NCBI GenBank assembly: GCA_949130485.1
Contig: OX422196.1
Location: 5,918,814-5,982,813 of the forward strand
Length of the DNA stretch: 64,000 nucleotides
Source: Agelas oroides
Lineage: Eukaryota; Porifera; Demospongiae; Agelasida; Agelasidae
Reading direction: 5' to 3'
The translations under genes were made by a program, and so were the position numbers. Shown one piece after another: positions 11,401 through 25,000 of the stretch; the stretch's first letter is position 1, and each line of letters starts with the position of its first letter. The notes under the pieces were generated by a model, which searched no databases, was not told the origin of the DNA, and saw only the letters and a program-made list of their open reading frames with translations.

Positions 11401-14400
11401 TTGGCTCTACTTGACTCTACTACACTATATCATTGCTAGACCTGGCTGTACTTGTCTCTACTACACTCTACCTTGGCGCTACTACATCCTACCATGGATC
11501 CGCGTGACTCTACTTGACTCTACTACACTCTATCATGGCTCTACCTGGCTTTACTACATTCTACCATGGCTCTGCTTGACTCTACATGACTTTACTATAT
11601 TCTACCATGGCTCTACTTGACTCTACTTGACTCTACTACATTCTACCATGGCACTACTTGTCTCTACTAGACTCTACTACACTCTACCATGGCTGTACTC
11701 CATTGTACCATGGCTCTACTTGACACTACATGACTCTACTACATTCTACAATGGCTCTACTTGACTCTACTACACTCTACCATGGTTCTACTCCATTGTA
11801 TACCATGGCTCTACTTCACACTACATGGCTCTACTACATTCTACCATGGCTCCAATTGAATCTACTACACTCTACCATGAATCTACTTGGCTGTACTTGA
11901 CTCTACCACACTTTACCGTGGCTCTCCTTGGGTCTACTTGACTCTACTACACTCTACCATGGCTCTACTCCATTGTACCATGGCTCTACTTGACACTACA
12001 TGACTCTACTACATTCTACAATGGCTCTACTTGACTCTACTACACTCTACGATGGCTCTACTTGGCTCTACTTGACTATACTACACTATATCATTTGTAG
12101 ACCTGGCTGTACTTGTCTCTACTATACTCTACCTTGGCTCTACTACATCCTACCGTAGATCCACATGACTCTACTTGACTCTACTACACTCTACCATGGC
12201 TCTACCTTGCTCTACTACATTCTACCATGGCTCTACTTGACTCTACATGACTCTACTACATTCTATACCATGGCTCCACGTGACTCTACTTGACTCTACT
12301 GCATTCTACCATGGCTCTACCTGGCTCTACTATATTTTACCATGGGTCTACTTGGCTCTACATGACTCTACAACATGCTACCATGGCTCTACTTGGCTCT
12401 ACTTGAGTCTACTACACTCTACCATTGCTCTACTTGGCTCTACTTGACTCTACTACACTCTACCATGGTTCTACTCCATTGTATACCATGGCTCTACTTC
12501 ACACTACATGGCTCTACTACATTCTACCATGGCTCCAATTGAATCTACTACACTCTACCATGAATCTACTTGGCTTTACTTGACTCTACAACACTCTACC
12601 GTGGCTCTACTTGGCTCTACTTGACTCTACTACACTCTACCATCGCTCTACCCCATTGTACCATGGCTCTACTTGACACTACATGACTCTACTACATTCT
12701 ACCATGGCTCTACTTGTCTCTACTACACTCTACAATGGCTCTACTGGCTCTACTTGAATCTACTACACTATATCATTGCTAGACCTGGCTGTACTTGTCT
12801 CTACTACACTGTATCTTGGCTGCACTACATCCTACCATGGATCCACGTGACTCTACTTCACTCTACTACACTCTACCATGACTCTACCTGACTGTACTAC
12901 AGTCTACCATGGCTCTACTTGACTCTACATGACTTTACTACATTCTACCATGGCTCTACTTGATTCTACTTGATTCTACTACATTCTACCATGGCTCTAC
13001 TTGTCTCTACTTGACTCTACTCCACTCTACCATGTCTCTACTACATTCTACCACGACTCCACGTGACTCTACTTGGCTCTACATGACTTCACTACATGCT
13101 ATCGTGGCTCTACTTGGCTCTACTTGACTCTACTACACTCTACCATGGCTCTACTCCATTGTACCATGGCTCTACTTGACACTACATGAATCTATTACAT
13201 TCTACCATGGCTCTACTTGACTCTACTACACTCTACGATGGCTCTACTTGGCTCTACTTGACTCTACTACACTATACCATTCCTAGTCCTGGCTCTACTT
13301 GTCTACTACACTCTGCCTTGTCTCTACTACATCCTACCATGAATCCACGTGACTCTACTTGACTCTACTACACTCTACTATGGCTCTACTTGGCTCTACT
13401 ACATTCTACCATGGCTCTACTTGACTCTACATGACTTTACTATTTTCTACCATGGCTCTACTTGACTCTACTTGACTCTACTACATTCTACCATGGCTCT
13501 ACTTGTCTCTACTTGACTCTACTACACCCTACCATGTCTCTACTACATTCTACCATGGCTCCACGTGACTCTACTTGGCTCTACATGACTCCACTACATG
13601 CTACCGTGGCTCTACTTGGCTCTACTTGACTCTACTACACTCTACCATGGCTCTACTCCATTGTACCATGGCTCTACTTGACTCTACTTGACTCTACTAC
13701 ATTCTACCATGGCCCTACTTGACTCTACTACACTATATCATTGCTAGACCTGGTTGTACTTGTCTCTACTACACTCTACCTTCACTCTACCACATCCTAC
13801 CATGGATTCACGTGACTCTACTTGACTCTACTGCACTCTACCATGGCTGTACCTGGCTCTACTACATTCTACCATGGCTCTACTTGACTCTGCATGACTC
13901 TACTACATTATACCAATGCTGTACTTGACTCTATTTGACTCTAGTACAGTCTACAATAGCTCTACGTGGCTCTACTTGACTCTACTGCACTCTACCAGGC
14001 CTCTACTACATTCTACCATGGCTCTACTTGTCTCTACTTGACTCTACTACACTCTACCATGTCTCTACTACATTCTACCATGGCTCCACGTGACTCTACT
14101 TGGCTCTACATGACTCCACTACATGCTACCGTGGGTCTACTTGGCTCTACTTGACTCTACTACACTCTACCATGGCTCTACTCCATTGTACCATGGCTCT
14201 ACTTGACACTACATCACTCTACTACATTCTACCATGGCTCTACTTGACTCTACATGACTTTACTTCATTCTACCATGGCTCTACTTGACTCTACTTGACT
14301 CTTCTACATTCTACCATGGCTCTACTTGTCTCTACTTGACTCTACTACACCCTACCATGACTCTACTACATTTTACCATGGCTCCACGTGACTCTACTTG

Positions 14401-17310
14401 GCTCTACATGACTCCACTACATGCTACCGTGGCTCTACTGGGCTCTACTTGACTCTACTACACTCTACCATGGCTCTACTCCATTGTACCATGGCTCTAG
14501 TTGACACTACATGACTCTACTACATTCTACAATGGCTCTACTCGACTCTACTACACTCTACGATGGCTCAACTTGGTGCTACTTGACTCTACTACAGTCT
14601 ACAAGGCTCTACTCCATTGTACAATGGCTCTACTTGACACTTCATGATTCTACTGAATTCTACCATGGCTCTTCTTCACTCTACTTGACTCTCCTAAACT
14701 CTACCATACTCTACCATGGCTCTACTGGGCTCTACTTGACTCTACTACACTCTACCATGTCTCTACAACATTCTACCATGGCTCCACGTGACTCTACTTG
14801 ACTCTACTGCATTCTACCATAGCTCTACTTGACTCTGTATGCCTCTACTACATTCTGCCATGGCTCTACTTGACTCTACTTGACTCTACTTTACTCTACT
14901 TGACTCTACTACATTCTGCCATGGCTTTACTTGACTCTACTTCACTGTACTACACTCTACCATGGCTCTACTACATTCTACCATGGCTCCACGTGACTCT
15001 ACTTGACTCTACTGCATTCTACCATGGCTCTACCTCACTCTACTACATTCTACCATCGCTCTACTTGGCTCTACATGACTCTACGACATGCTACCGTCGC
15101 TCTACTTGGCTCTACTTGACTCTATACACTCTACTATGGCTCTAGTTGGCTCTACTTGACTCAACTACACTCTACCATGGCTCTACTCCATTGTATACAC
15201 CATGGCTCTACTTCACACTACATGGCTCTACTACATTCTACCATGGCTCCAATTGAATCTACTACACTCTACCATGACTCTACTTAGCTCTACTTGACTC
15301 TACCACACTCTACCGTGGCTCTACTTGGCTCTACTTGACTCTACTACACTCTACCATGGCTCTACTCCATTGTACCATGGGTCTACTTGACACTACATGA
15401 CTCTACTACATTCTCCCATGGCTCTACTTGACTCTACTACACTCTACGATGGCTCTACTTGGCTCTACTTGACTCTACTACACTGTACCATTGCTAGTCG
15501 TGGCTCTACTTATCTACTACACTCTACCTTGTCTCTACTACATCCTACCATGGCTCCACGTGTCTCTACTTGACTCTACTACACTCTACCATGGCTCTAC
15601 CTGGCTCTACTACATTCTACCGCGGCTCTACTTGGCTCTACATGACTCTACTACATACTACCATGGCTCTACTTGGCTCTACTTGAGTCTACTACACTCT
15701 ACCATTGCTCTACTTGGCTCTACTTCACTCTACTACAATCTACCATAGCTCTACTCCAATGTATACGATGGCTCTACTTCACACTACATGGCTCTACTAC
15801 ATTCTACCATGGCTCTACTTGACTCTACTACACTATATCATTGCTAGACCTGGCTGTACGTGTCTCTAATACACTCTACCTTGGCTCTAGTACATCCTAC
15901 CATGGATCCACGTGACTCTACTTGACTCTACTACACACTTCCATGGCTCTACCTTGCTCTACTACATTCTACCATGGCTCTACTTGACTCTACATGACTC
16001 TACTACACTCTACCATGGCTCAACTTGGCTCTACTTGAGTCCACTACACTCTATCTTGGGTCTGCTTGGCTCTACTTGACTCTAGTACACTCTACCATGG
16101 CTCTACTCCATTGTATATCATGGCTCTACTTCACACTACATGACTCTACTACATTCTACCATCGCTCTACTTGACTCTACTACACTCTACCATGGCTCAA
16201 CTTGGCTCTACTTGACTCTAGTACACTCTACCATGGCTATACTCCATTGTACCATGGCTCTACTTGACACTTCATGATTCTACTGAATTCTAGCATGGCT
16301 CTTCTTGACTCTACTTGACTCTCCTACACTCTACCATTGCTCTACATGGCTCTACTACACTCTACCATTGCTCTACTTGGCTCTACTATACTCTACCATG
16401 GCACTACTTGGATCTACTTGACTCTACTACACTCTACCATGTCTATACTTCATTCTACCATAGCTCCACGTGACTCTACGTGACTCTACTACATTCTACC
16501 ATAGCTCTAATTGACTGTGTATGCCTCTACTACATTCTACCATGGCTCTACTTGACTCTACTTGACTCTACTACATTCTACCATGGTTCTACTTGACTCT
16601 ACTTGACTGTACTACACCCTACCTTTGCTCTACTACATTCTACCATGGCTCCACGTGACTCTACTTGGCTCTACATGACTCCACTACATGCTACCGTGGG
16701 TCTACTTGGCTCTACTTGACTCTACTACACTATACCATTGCTAGTCCTGGCTCTACTTATCTACTACACTCTACCTTGTCTCTACTACATCCTACCATGG
16801 CTCCACGTGTCTCTACTTGACTCTACTACACTCTACCATGGCTCTACCTGGCTCTACTACATTCTAACATGGCTCTACTTGGCTCTACATGACTCTACTA
16901 CATCCTACCATGGCTCTACTTGGCTCAACTTGAGTCTACAACACTCTACCATTGCTCTACTTGGCTCTACTTGACTCTACTACACTCTACCATGGCTCTA
17001 CTCCAATGTATACGATGGCTCTACTTCACACTACATGGCTCTACTACATTCTACCATGGCTCTACTTGACTCTACTTGACTCTACTACACTATATCATTG
17101 CTAGACCTGGCTGTACTTAACTCTACGACACTCTACCTTGGATCTAATACATTCTACCATGTCTCCACGTGACTCTACTTGACTCTACTGCATTCTACCA
17201 TGCCTCTACCTCACTCTACTACATTCTACCATGGCTCTACTTGGCTCTACATGACTCTACTACATGCTACCGTGGCTCTACTTGGCTCTACTTGACTCAA
17301 CTACACTCTA

Positions 17311-17489
17311 CCATGGCTCTACTCCATTGTATACACCATGGCTCTACTTCACACTACATGGCTCTACTACATTCTACAATAGCTCCAATTGAATCTACTA
17401 CACTCTACCATGACTCTACTTGGCTCTACTTGACTCTACCGCACTCTACCGTGGCTCTACTTGGCTCTACTTGACTCTACTACACTCTA
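17311..17489. repeat. 179 bp tandem duplication, copy 1
   Basis: The segment starts at a CCATGGCTCTACTCC word with TATACACC and includes the CAATTGAATC word and an unusual pair, TACCGCACTCTACCGTGG. It repeats 179 bp later. I saw no base differences between the copies over the first 170 bp, so the event looks recent. The start could lie up to about 35 bp further left. Confidence 0.88.
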
Positions 17490-17668
17490 CCATGGCTCTA
17501 CTCCATTGTATACACCATGGCTCTACTTCACACTACATGGCTCTACTACATTCTACAATAGCTCCAATTGAATCTACTACACTCTACCATGACTCTACTT
17601 GGCTCTACTTGACTCTACCGCACTCTACCGTGGCTCTACTTGGCTCTACTTGACTCTACATGACTCTA
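17490..17668. repeat. 179 bp tandem duplication, copy 2
   Basis: The second copy reads the same as copy 1, including the ACCGCACTC variant. Its last few bases run into TTGACTCTACATGAC, where the array switches to a U-tail segment. The copies of this region at 9.0 kb, 25.5 kb and 42.4 kb have a single unit and ACCACACTC instead. Confidence 0.88.
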
Positions 17669-18889
17669 CTACACTCTACCATGGCTCAACATGGCTCTAC
17701 TTGAGTCCACTACACTCTATCTTGGGTCTGCTTGGCTCTACTTGACTCTAGTACACTCTACCATGGCTCTACTCCATTGTATATCATGGCTCTACTTCAC
17801 ACTACATGACTCTACTACATTCTACCATCGCTCTACTTGACTCTACTACACTCTACCATGGCTCAACTTGGCTCTACTTGACTCTAGTACACTCTACCAT
17901 GGCTCTACTCCATTGTACCATGGCTCTACTTGACACTTCATGATTCTACTGAATTCTAGCATGGCTCTTCTTGACTCTACTTGGCTCTCCTACACTCTAC
18001 CATTGCTCTACATGGCTCTACTACACTCTACCATGGCTCTACTTGGCTCTACTACACTCTACCATGGCACTACTTGGCTCTACTTGACTCTACTACACTC
18101 TACCATGTCTATACTTCATTCTACCATATCTCCACGTGACTCTACGTGACTCTACTACATTCTACCATAGCTCTAATTGACTGTGTATGCCTCTACTACA
18201 TTCTACCATGGCTCTACTTGACTCTACTTGACTCTACTACATTCTACCATGGTTCTACTTGACTCTACTTGACTGTACTACACTCTACCTTTGCTCTACT
18301 ACATTCTACCATGGCTCCACGTGACTCTACTTGGCTCTACATGACTCCACTACATGCTACCGTGGGTCTATTTGGCTCTACGTGACTCTACTACACTCTA
18401 CCATGGCTCTACTCCATTGTACCATGTCTCTACTTGACACTACATGACTCTCCTACATTCTCCCATGCCTCTACTTGACTCTACTACACTCTGCGATGGC
18501 TCTACTTGGCTCTACTTGACTCTACTACACTATACCATTGCTAGTCCTGGCTCTACTTATCTACTACACTCTACCTTGTCTCTACTACATCCTACCATGG
18601 CTCCACGTGTCTCTACTTGACTCTACTACACTGTACCATGGCTCTACCTGGCTCTCCTACATTCTAACATGGCTCTACTTGGCTCTACATGACTCTACTA
18701 CATGCTACCATGGCTCTACTTGGCTCAACTTGAGTCTACAACACTCTACCATTGCTCTACTTGGCTCTACTTGACTCTACTACACTCTACCATGGCTCTA
18801 CTCCAATGTATACGATGGCTCTACTTCACACTACATGGCTCTACTACATTCTACCATGGCTCTACTTGACTCTACTTGACTCTACTACA
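17669..18889. repeat. Extra U-tail, D2 and B2 segment
   Basis: This block repeats about 15,995-16,730 and its neighbours at an offset of 1,676 bp near the left and 1,800 bp at the B2 box (18,530 against 16,730). The difference is the 124 bp missing before 16,730. It carries D2 at 17,951 and B2 at 18,530. It ends at the A box at 18,890, where a T-type upstream context joins Q-type downstream sequence. Confidence 0.75.
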
Positions 18890-21785
18890 CTATATCATTG
18901 CTAGACCTGGCTGTACTTGTCTCTACTACACTCTACCTTAGCGCTACTACATCCTACCATGGATCCACGTGACTCTACTCTCTACTACACTCTATCATGG
19001 CTCTACCTGGCTTTACTACATTCTACCATGGCTCTGCTTAACTCTACATGACTTTACTATATTCTACCATGGCTCTACTTGACTCTACTTGACTCTACTA
19101 CATTCTACCATGGCACTACTTGTCTCTACTTGACTCTACTACACTCTACCATGGCTCTACTCCATTGTACCATGGCTCTACTTGACACTACATGACTCTA
19201 CTACATTCTATAATGGCTCTACTTGACTCTACTACACTCTACGATGGCTCTACTTGGCTCTACTTGACTATACTACACTATATCATTTGTAGACCTGGCT
19301 GTACTTGTCTCTACTATACTCTACCTTGGCTCTACTACATCCTACCGTAGATCCACATGACTCTACTTGACTCTACTACACTCTACCATGGCTCTACCTT
19401 GCTCTACTACATTCTACCATGGCTCTACTTGACTCTACATGACTCTACTACATTCTATACCATGGCTCCACGTGACTCTACTTGACTCTACTGCATTCTA
19501 CCATGGCTCTACCTGGCTCTACTATATTTAACCATGGGTCTACTTGGCTCTACATGACTCTACAACATGCTACCATGGCTCTACTTGGCTCTACTTGAGT
19601 CTACTACACTCTACCATTGCTCTACTTGGCTCTACTTGACTCTACTACACTCTACCATGGTTCTACACCATTGTATACCATGGCTCTACTTCACACTACA
19701 TGGCTCTACTACATTCTACCATGGCTCCAATTGAATCTACTACACTCTACCATGAATCTACTTGGCTTTACTTGACTCTACAACACTCTACCGTGGCTCT
19801 ACTTGGCTCTACTTGACTCTACTACACTCTACCATCGCTCTACTCCATTGTACCATGGCTCTACTTGACACTACATGACTCTACTACATTCTACCATGGC
19901 TCTACTTGTCTCTACTACACTCTACAATGGCTCTACTGGCTCTACTTGAATCTACTACACTATATCATTGCTAGACCTGGCTGTACTTGTCTCTACTACA
20001 CTGTATCTTGGCTGCACTACATCCTACCATGGATCCACGTGACTCTACTTCACTCTACTACACTCTACCATGGCTCTACCTGACTGTACTACAGTCTACC
20101 ATGGCTCTACTTGACTCTACATGACTTTACTACATTCTACCATGGCTCTACTTGATTCTACTTGATTCTACTACATTCTACCATGGCTCTACTTGTCTCT
20201 ACTTGACTCTACTCCACTCTACCATGTCTCTACTACATTCTACCACGACTCCACGTGACTCTACTTGGCTCTACATGACTTCACTACATGCTATCGTGGC
20301 TCTACTTGGCTCTACTTCACTCTACTACACTCTACCATGGCTCTACTCCATTGTACCATGGCTCTACTTGACACTACATGAATCTATTACACTCTACCAT
20401 GGCTCTACTTGACTCTACTACACTCTACGATGGCTCTACTTGGCTCTACTTGACTCTACTACACTATACCATTCCTAGTCCTGGCTCTACTTGTCTACTA
20501 CACTCTGCCTTGTCTCTACTACATCCTACCATGAATCCACGTGACTCTACTTGACTCTACTACACTCTACTATGGCTCTACTTGGCTCTACTACATTCTA
20601 CCATGGCTCTACTTGACTCTACATGACTTTACTATTTTCTACCATGGCTCTACTTGACTCTACTTGACTCTACTACATTCTACCATGGCTCTACTTGTCT
20701 CTACTTGACTCTACTACACCCTACCATGTCTCTACTACATTCTACCATGGCTCCACGTGACTCTACTTGGCTCTACATGACTCCACTACATGCTACCGTG
20801 GCTCTACTTGGCTCTACTTGACTCTACTACACTCTACCATGGCTCTACTCCATTGTACCATGGCTCTACTTGACTCTACTTGACTCTACTACATTCTACC
20901 ATGGCTCTACTTGACTCTACTACACTATATCATTGCTAGACCTGGTTGTACTTGTCTCTACTACACTCTACCTTCACTCTACCACATCCTACCATGGATT
21001 CACGTGACTCTACTTGACTCTACTGCGCTCTACCATGGCTGTACCTGGCTCTACTACATTCTACCATGGCTCTACTTGACTCTGCATGACTCTACTACAT
21101 TATACCAATGCTGTACTTGACTCTATTTGACTCTAGTACAGTCTACAATAGCTCTACGTGGCTCTACTTGACTCTACTGCACTCTACCAGGCCTCTACTA
21201 CATTCTACCATGGCTCTACTTGTCTCTACTTGACTCTACTACACTCTACCATGTCTCTACTACATTCTACCATGGCTCCACGTGACTCTACTTGGCTCTA
21301 CATGACTCCACTACATGCTACCGTGGGTCTACTTGGCTCTACTTGACTCTACTACACTCTACCATGGCTCTACTCCATTGTACCATGGCTCTACTTGACA
21401 CTACATCACTCTACTACATTCTACCATGGCTCTACTTGACTCTACATGACTTTACTTCATTCTACCATGGCTCTACTTGACTCTACTTGACTCTTCTACA
21501 TTCTACCATGGCTCTACTTGTCTCTACTTGACTCTACTACACCCTACCATGTCTCTACTACATTTTACCATGGCTCCACGTGACTCTACTTGGCTCTACA
21601 TGACTCCACTACATGCTACCGTGGCTCTACTGGGCTCTACTTGACTCTACTACACTCTACCATGGCTCTACTCCATTGTACCATGGCTCTAGTTGACACT
21701 ACATGACTCTACTACATTCTACAATGACTCTACTCGACTCTACTACACTCTACGATGGCTCTACTTGGCTCTACTTGACTCTACT
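18890..21785. repeat. HOR-3 first part: Q, R, S, C, P
   Basis: Boxes Q 18,890 (GCGC preceded by CTTA), R 19,280, S 19,962, C 20,463 and P 20,924. It matches about 12.0-14.3 kb at a constant 7,192 bp offset with few differences; both share ATTTGTAG in the R box and TGCTATCGTGG near 13,100 and 20,290. It ends at a shortened B2 box near 21,786, where TACTGCATTGCTAG replaces TACACTATACCATTGCTAG and roughly 0.9 kb present in HOR-2 is missing. Confidence 0.78.
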
Positions 21786-21933
21786 GCATTGCTAGTCCTG
21801 GCTCTACTTATCTACTACACTCTACCTTGTCTCTACTACATCCTACCATGGCTCCACGTGTCTCTACTTGACTCTACTACACTCTACCATGGCTCTACCT
21901 GGCTCTACTACATTCTACCGTGGCTCTACTTGG

Positions 21934-22015
21934 CTCTACATGACTCTACTACATACTACCATGGCTCTACTTTGCTCTACGTGAGTCTACTACACTCTAC
22001 CATTGCTCTACTTGG
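21934..22015. repeat. 82 bp tandem duplication, copy 1
   Basis: The 82 bases starting with CTCTACATGACTC are repeated immediately, with one difference seen: TACTTTGCTC here, TACTTGGCTC in copy 2. Both carry CTACGTGAGTC, whereas the paralogous segments at 7.2, 15.7 and 25.9 kb have a single unit and CTACTTGAGTC. Confidence 0.9.
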
Positions 22016-22097
22016 CTCTACATGACTCTACTACATACTACCATGGCTCTACTTGGCTCTACGTGAGTCTACTACACTCTACCATTGCTCTACTTGG
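22016..22097. repeat. 82 bp tandem duplication, copy 2
   Basis: The second copy of the 82 bp unit leads into CTCTACTTCACTC, the normal continuation of this HOR position. The unit length equals eight 10-11 bp words, so the duplication keeps word phase. Confidence 0.9.
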
Positions 22098-25000
22098 CTC
22101 TACTTCACTCTACTACAATCTACCATAGCTCTACTCCAATGTATACGATGGCTCTACTTCACACTACATGGTTCTACTACATTCTACCATGGCTCTACTT
22201 GACTCTACTACACTATATCATTGCTAGACCTGGCTGTACTTGTCTCTAATACACTCTACCTTGGCTCTAGTACATCCTACCATGGATCCACGTGACTCTA
22301 CTTGACTCTACTACACTCTTCCATGGCTCTACCTTGCTCTACTACATTCTACCATGGCTCTACTTGACTCTACATGACTCTACTACACTCTACCATGGCT
22401 CAACTTGGCTCTACTTGAGTCCACTACACTCTATCTTGGGTCTGCTTGGCTCTACTTGACTCTAGTACACTCTACCATGGCTCTACTTCACACTACATGA
22501 CTCTACTACATTCTACCATCGCTCTACTTGACTCTACTACACTCTACCATGGCTCAACTTGGCTCTACTTGACTCTAGTACACTCTACCATGGCTCTACT
22601 CCATTGTACCATGGCTCTACTTGACACTTCATGATTCTACTGAATTCTAGCATGGCTCTTCTTGACTCTACTTGACTCTCCTACACTCTACCATTGCTCT
22701 ACATGGCTCTACTTGGCTCTACTACACTCTACCATGGCACTACTTGGCTCTACTTGACCCTATAATACACTCTACCATGTCTATACTTCATTCTACCATA
22801 GCTCCACGTGACTCTACGTGACTCTACTACATTCTACCATAGCTCTAATTGACTGTGTATGCCTCTACTACATTCTACCATGGCTCTACTTGACTCTACT
22901 TGACTCTACTACATTCTACCATGGTTCTACTTGACTCTACTTGACTGTACTACACTCTACTTTTGCTCTACTACATTCTACCATGGCTCCACGTGACTCT
23001 ACTTGGCTCTACATGACTCCACTACATGCTACCGTGGGTCTATTTGGCTCTACGTGACTCTACTACACTCTACCATGGCTCTACTCCATTGTACCATGTC
23101 TCTACTTGACACTACATGACTCTACTACATTCTCCCATGCCTCTACTTGACTCTACTACACTCTGCGATGGCTCTACTTGGCTCTACTTGACTCTACTAC
23201 ACTATACCATTGCCAGTCCTGGCTCTACTTATCTACTACACTCTACCTTGTCTCTACTACATCCTACCATGGCTCCACGTGTCTCTACTTGACTCTACTA
23301 CACTCTACCATGGCTCTACCTGGCTCTACTACATTCTAACATGGCTCTACTTGGCTCTACATGACTCTACTACATGCTACCATGGCTCTACTTGGCTCAA
23401 CTTGAGTCTACAACACTCTACCATTGCTCTACTTGGCTCTACTTGACTCTACTACACTCTACCATGGCTCTACTCCAATGTATACGATGGCTCTACTTCA
23501 CACTACATGGCTCTACTACATTCTACCATGGCTCTACTTGACTCTACTTGACTCTACTACACTATATCATTGCTAGACCTGGCTGTACTTAACTCTACGA
23601 CACTCTACCTTGGATCTAATACATTCTACCATGTCTCCACGTGACTCTACTTGACTCTACTGCATTCTACCATGCCTCTACCTCACTCTACTACATTCTA
23701 CCATGGCTCTACATGGCTCTACATGACTCTACTACATGCTACCGTGGCTCTACTTGGCTCTACTTGACTCAACTACACTCTACCATGGCTCTACTTCACA
23801 CTACATGGCTCTACTACATTCTACAATAGCTCCAATTGAATCTACTACACTCTACCATGACTCTACTTGGCTCTACTTGACTCTACCGCACTCTACCGTG
23901 GCTCTACTTGGCTCTACTTGACTCTACTACACTCTACCATGGCTCTACTCCATTGTACCATGGGTCTACTTGACACTACATGACTCTACTACATTCTACC
24001 ATGTTGTCAACTTGACTCTACTACACTCTACGATGGCTCTACTTGGCTCTACTTGACTTTACTTCACTATACCATTGCTAGTCCTGGCTCTACTTATCTA
24101 CTACACTCTACCTTGTCTCTACTACATCCTACTATGACTCCACGTGTCTCTACTTCCCTCTACTACTCTCTACCATTGTTCTACCTGGCTCTACTACATT
24201 CTATCATGGCTCAACTTGCCTCTACATGACTCTACTTCACGCTACCATGGCTCTACTTGGCTCTATTTGAGTCTACTACACTCTACCATTGCTATACTTG
24301 GCTCTACTTGACTCTACTACACTCTACCATAGCTCTACTCCAATGTATACCATGGCTCTACTTCACACTACATGGCTCTACTACATTCTACCATGGCTCT
24401 ACTTGACTCTACTACACTCTATGATGGCTCTACTTGGCTCTACTTGACTCTACTACACTATATCATTGCTAGATCTGGCTGTACTTGTCTCTACTACACT
24501 CTACCTTGGCTCTACTACAACCTCCCATGGATCCATGTGACTCTACTTGACTCTACTACACTCTACCATGGCTCTACCTTGCTCTACTACATTCTACCAT
24601 GGCTCTACTTGACTCTACATGACTCTACAACATTGTACCATGGCTCTACTTAGCTCTACTTGAGTCCACTACACTCTATCTTGGGTCTGCTTGGCTCTAC
24701 TTGACTCTAGTACACTCTACCATGGCTCTACTCGATTGTATATCATGGCTCTACTTCACACTACATGACTCTACTACATTCTATCATCATTCTACTTGAC
24801 TCTACTACACTCTACCATGGCTCTACTTGACACTTCATGATTCTACTGAATTCTAGCATTGCTCTTCTTGACTCTACTTGACTTTCCTACACTCTAAGAT
24901 TGCTCTACTTTGCTCTATACTACACTCTACCATGGCTCTACTTGGCTCTACTTGACTCTACTACACTCTACCATGGCACTACTTGGCTCTACTTGACTCT

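Larger units (their letters stand above)
11035..17668. repeat. Second HOR cycle HOR-2, lacking one Q and the V end
   Basis: Order: B1 11,036; Q 11,424; R 12,087; S 12,768; C 13,271; P 13,733; D 14,655; B2 15,483; U 15,833; D 16,285; B2 16,730; T 17,090. Relative to HOR-1 it lacks about 388 bp around the second Q (the first copy has it at about 3,310-3,697), and it lacks about 124 bp just before the B2 box at 16,730, where CTCTACTTGG runs straight into the box. The B2-V-B1 end is missing: after T and a 179 bp duplication the array jumps to a U-D-B2 segment. Confidence 0.75.

Noticed and set aside
17311..17668. Treating the near-identical tandem pairs as certain biological duplications
   Set aside because: Assembly of such an array can create or collapse copies. 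They are reported as seen in the sequence, but copy number needs spanning reads.
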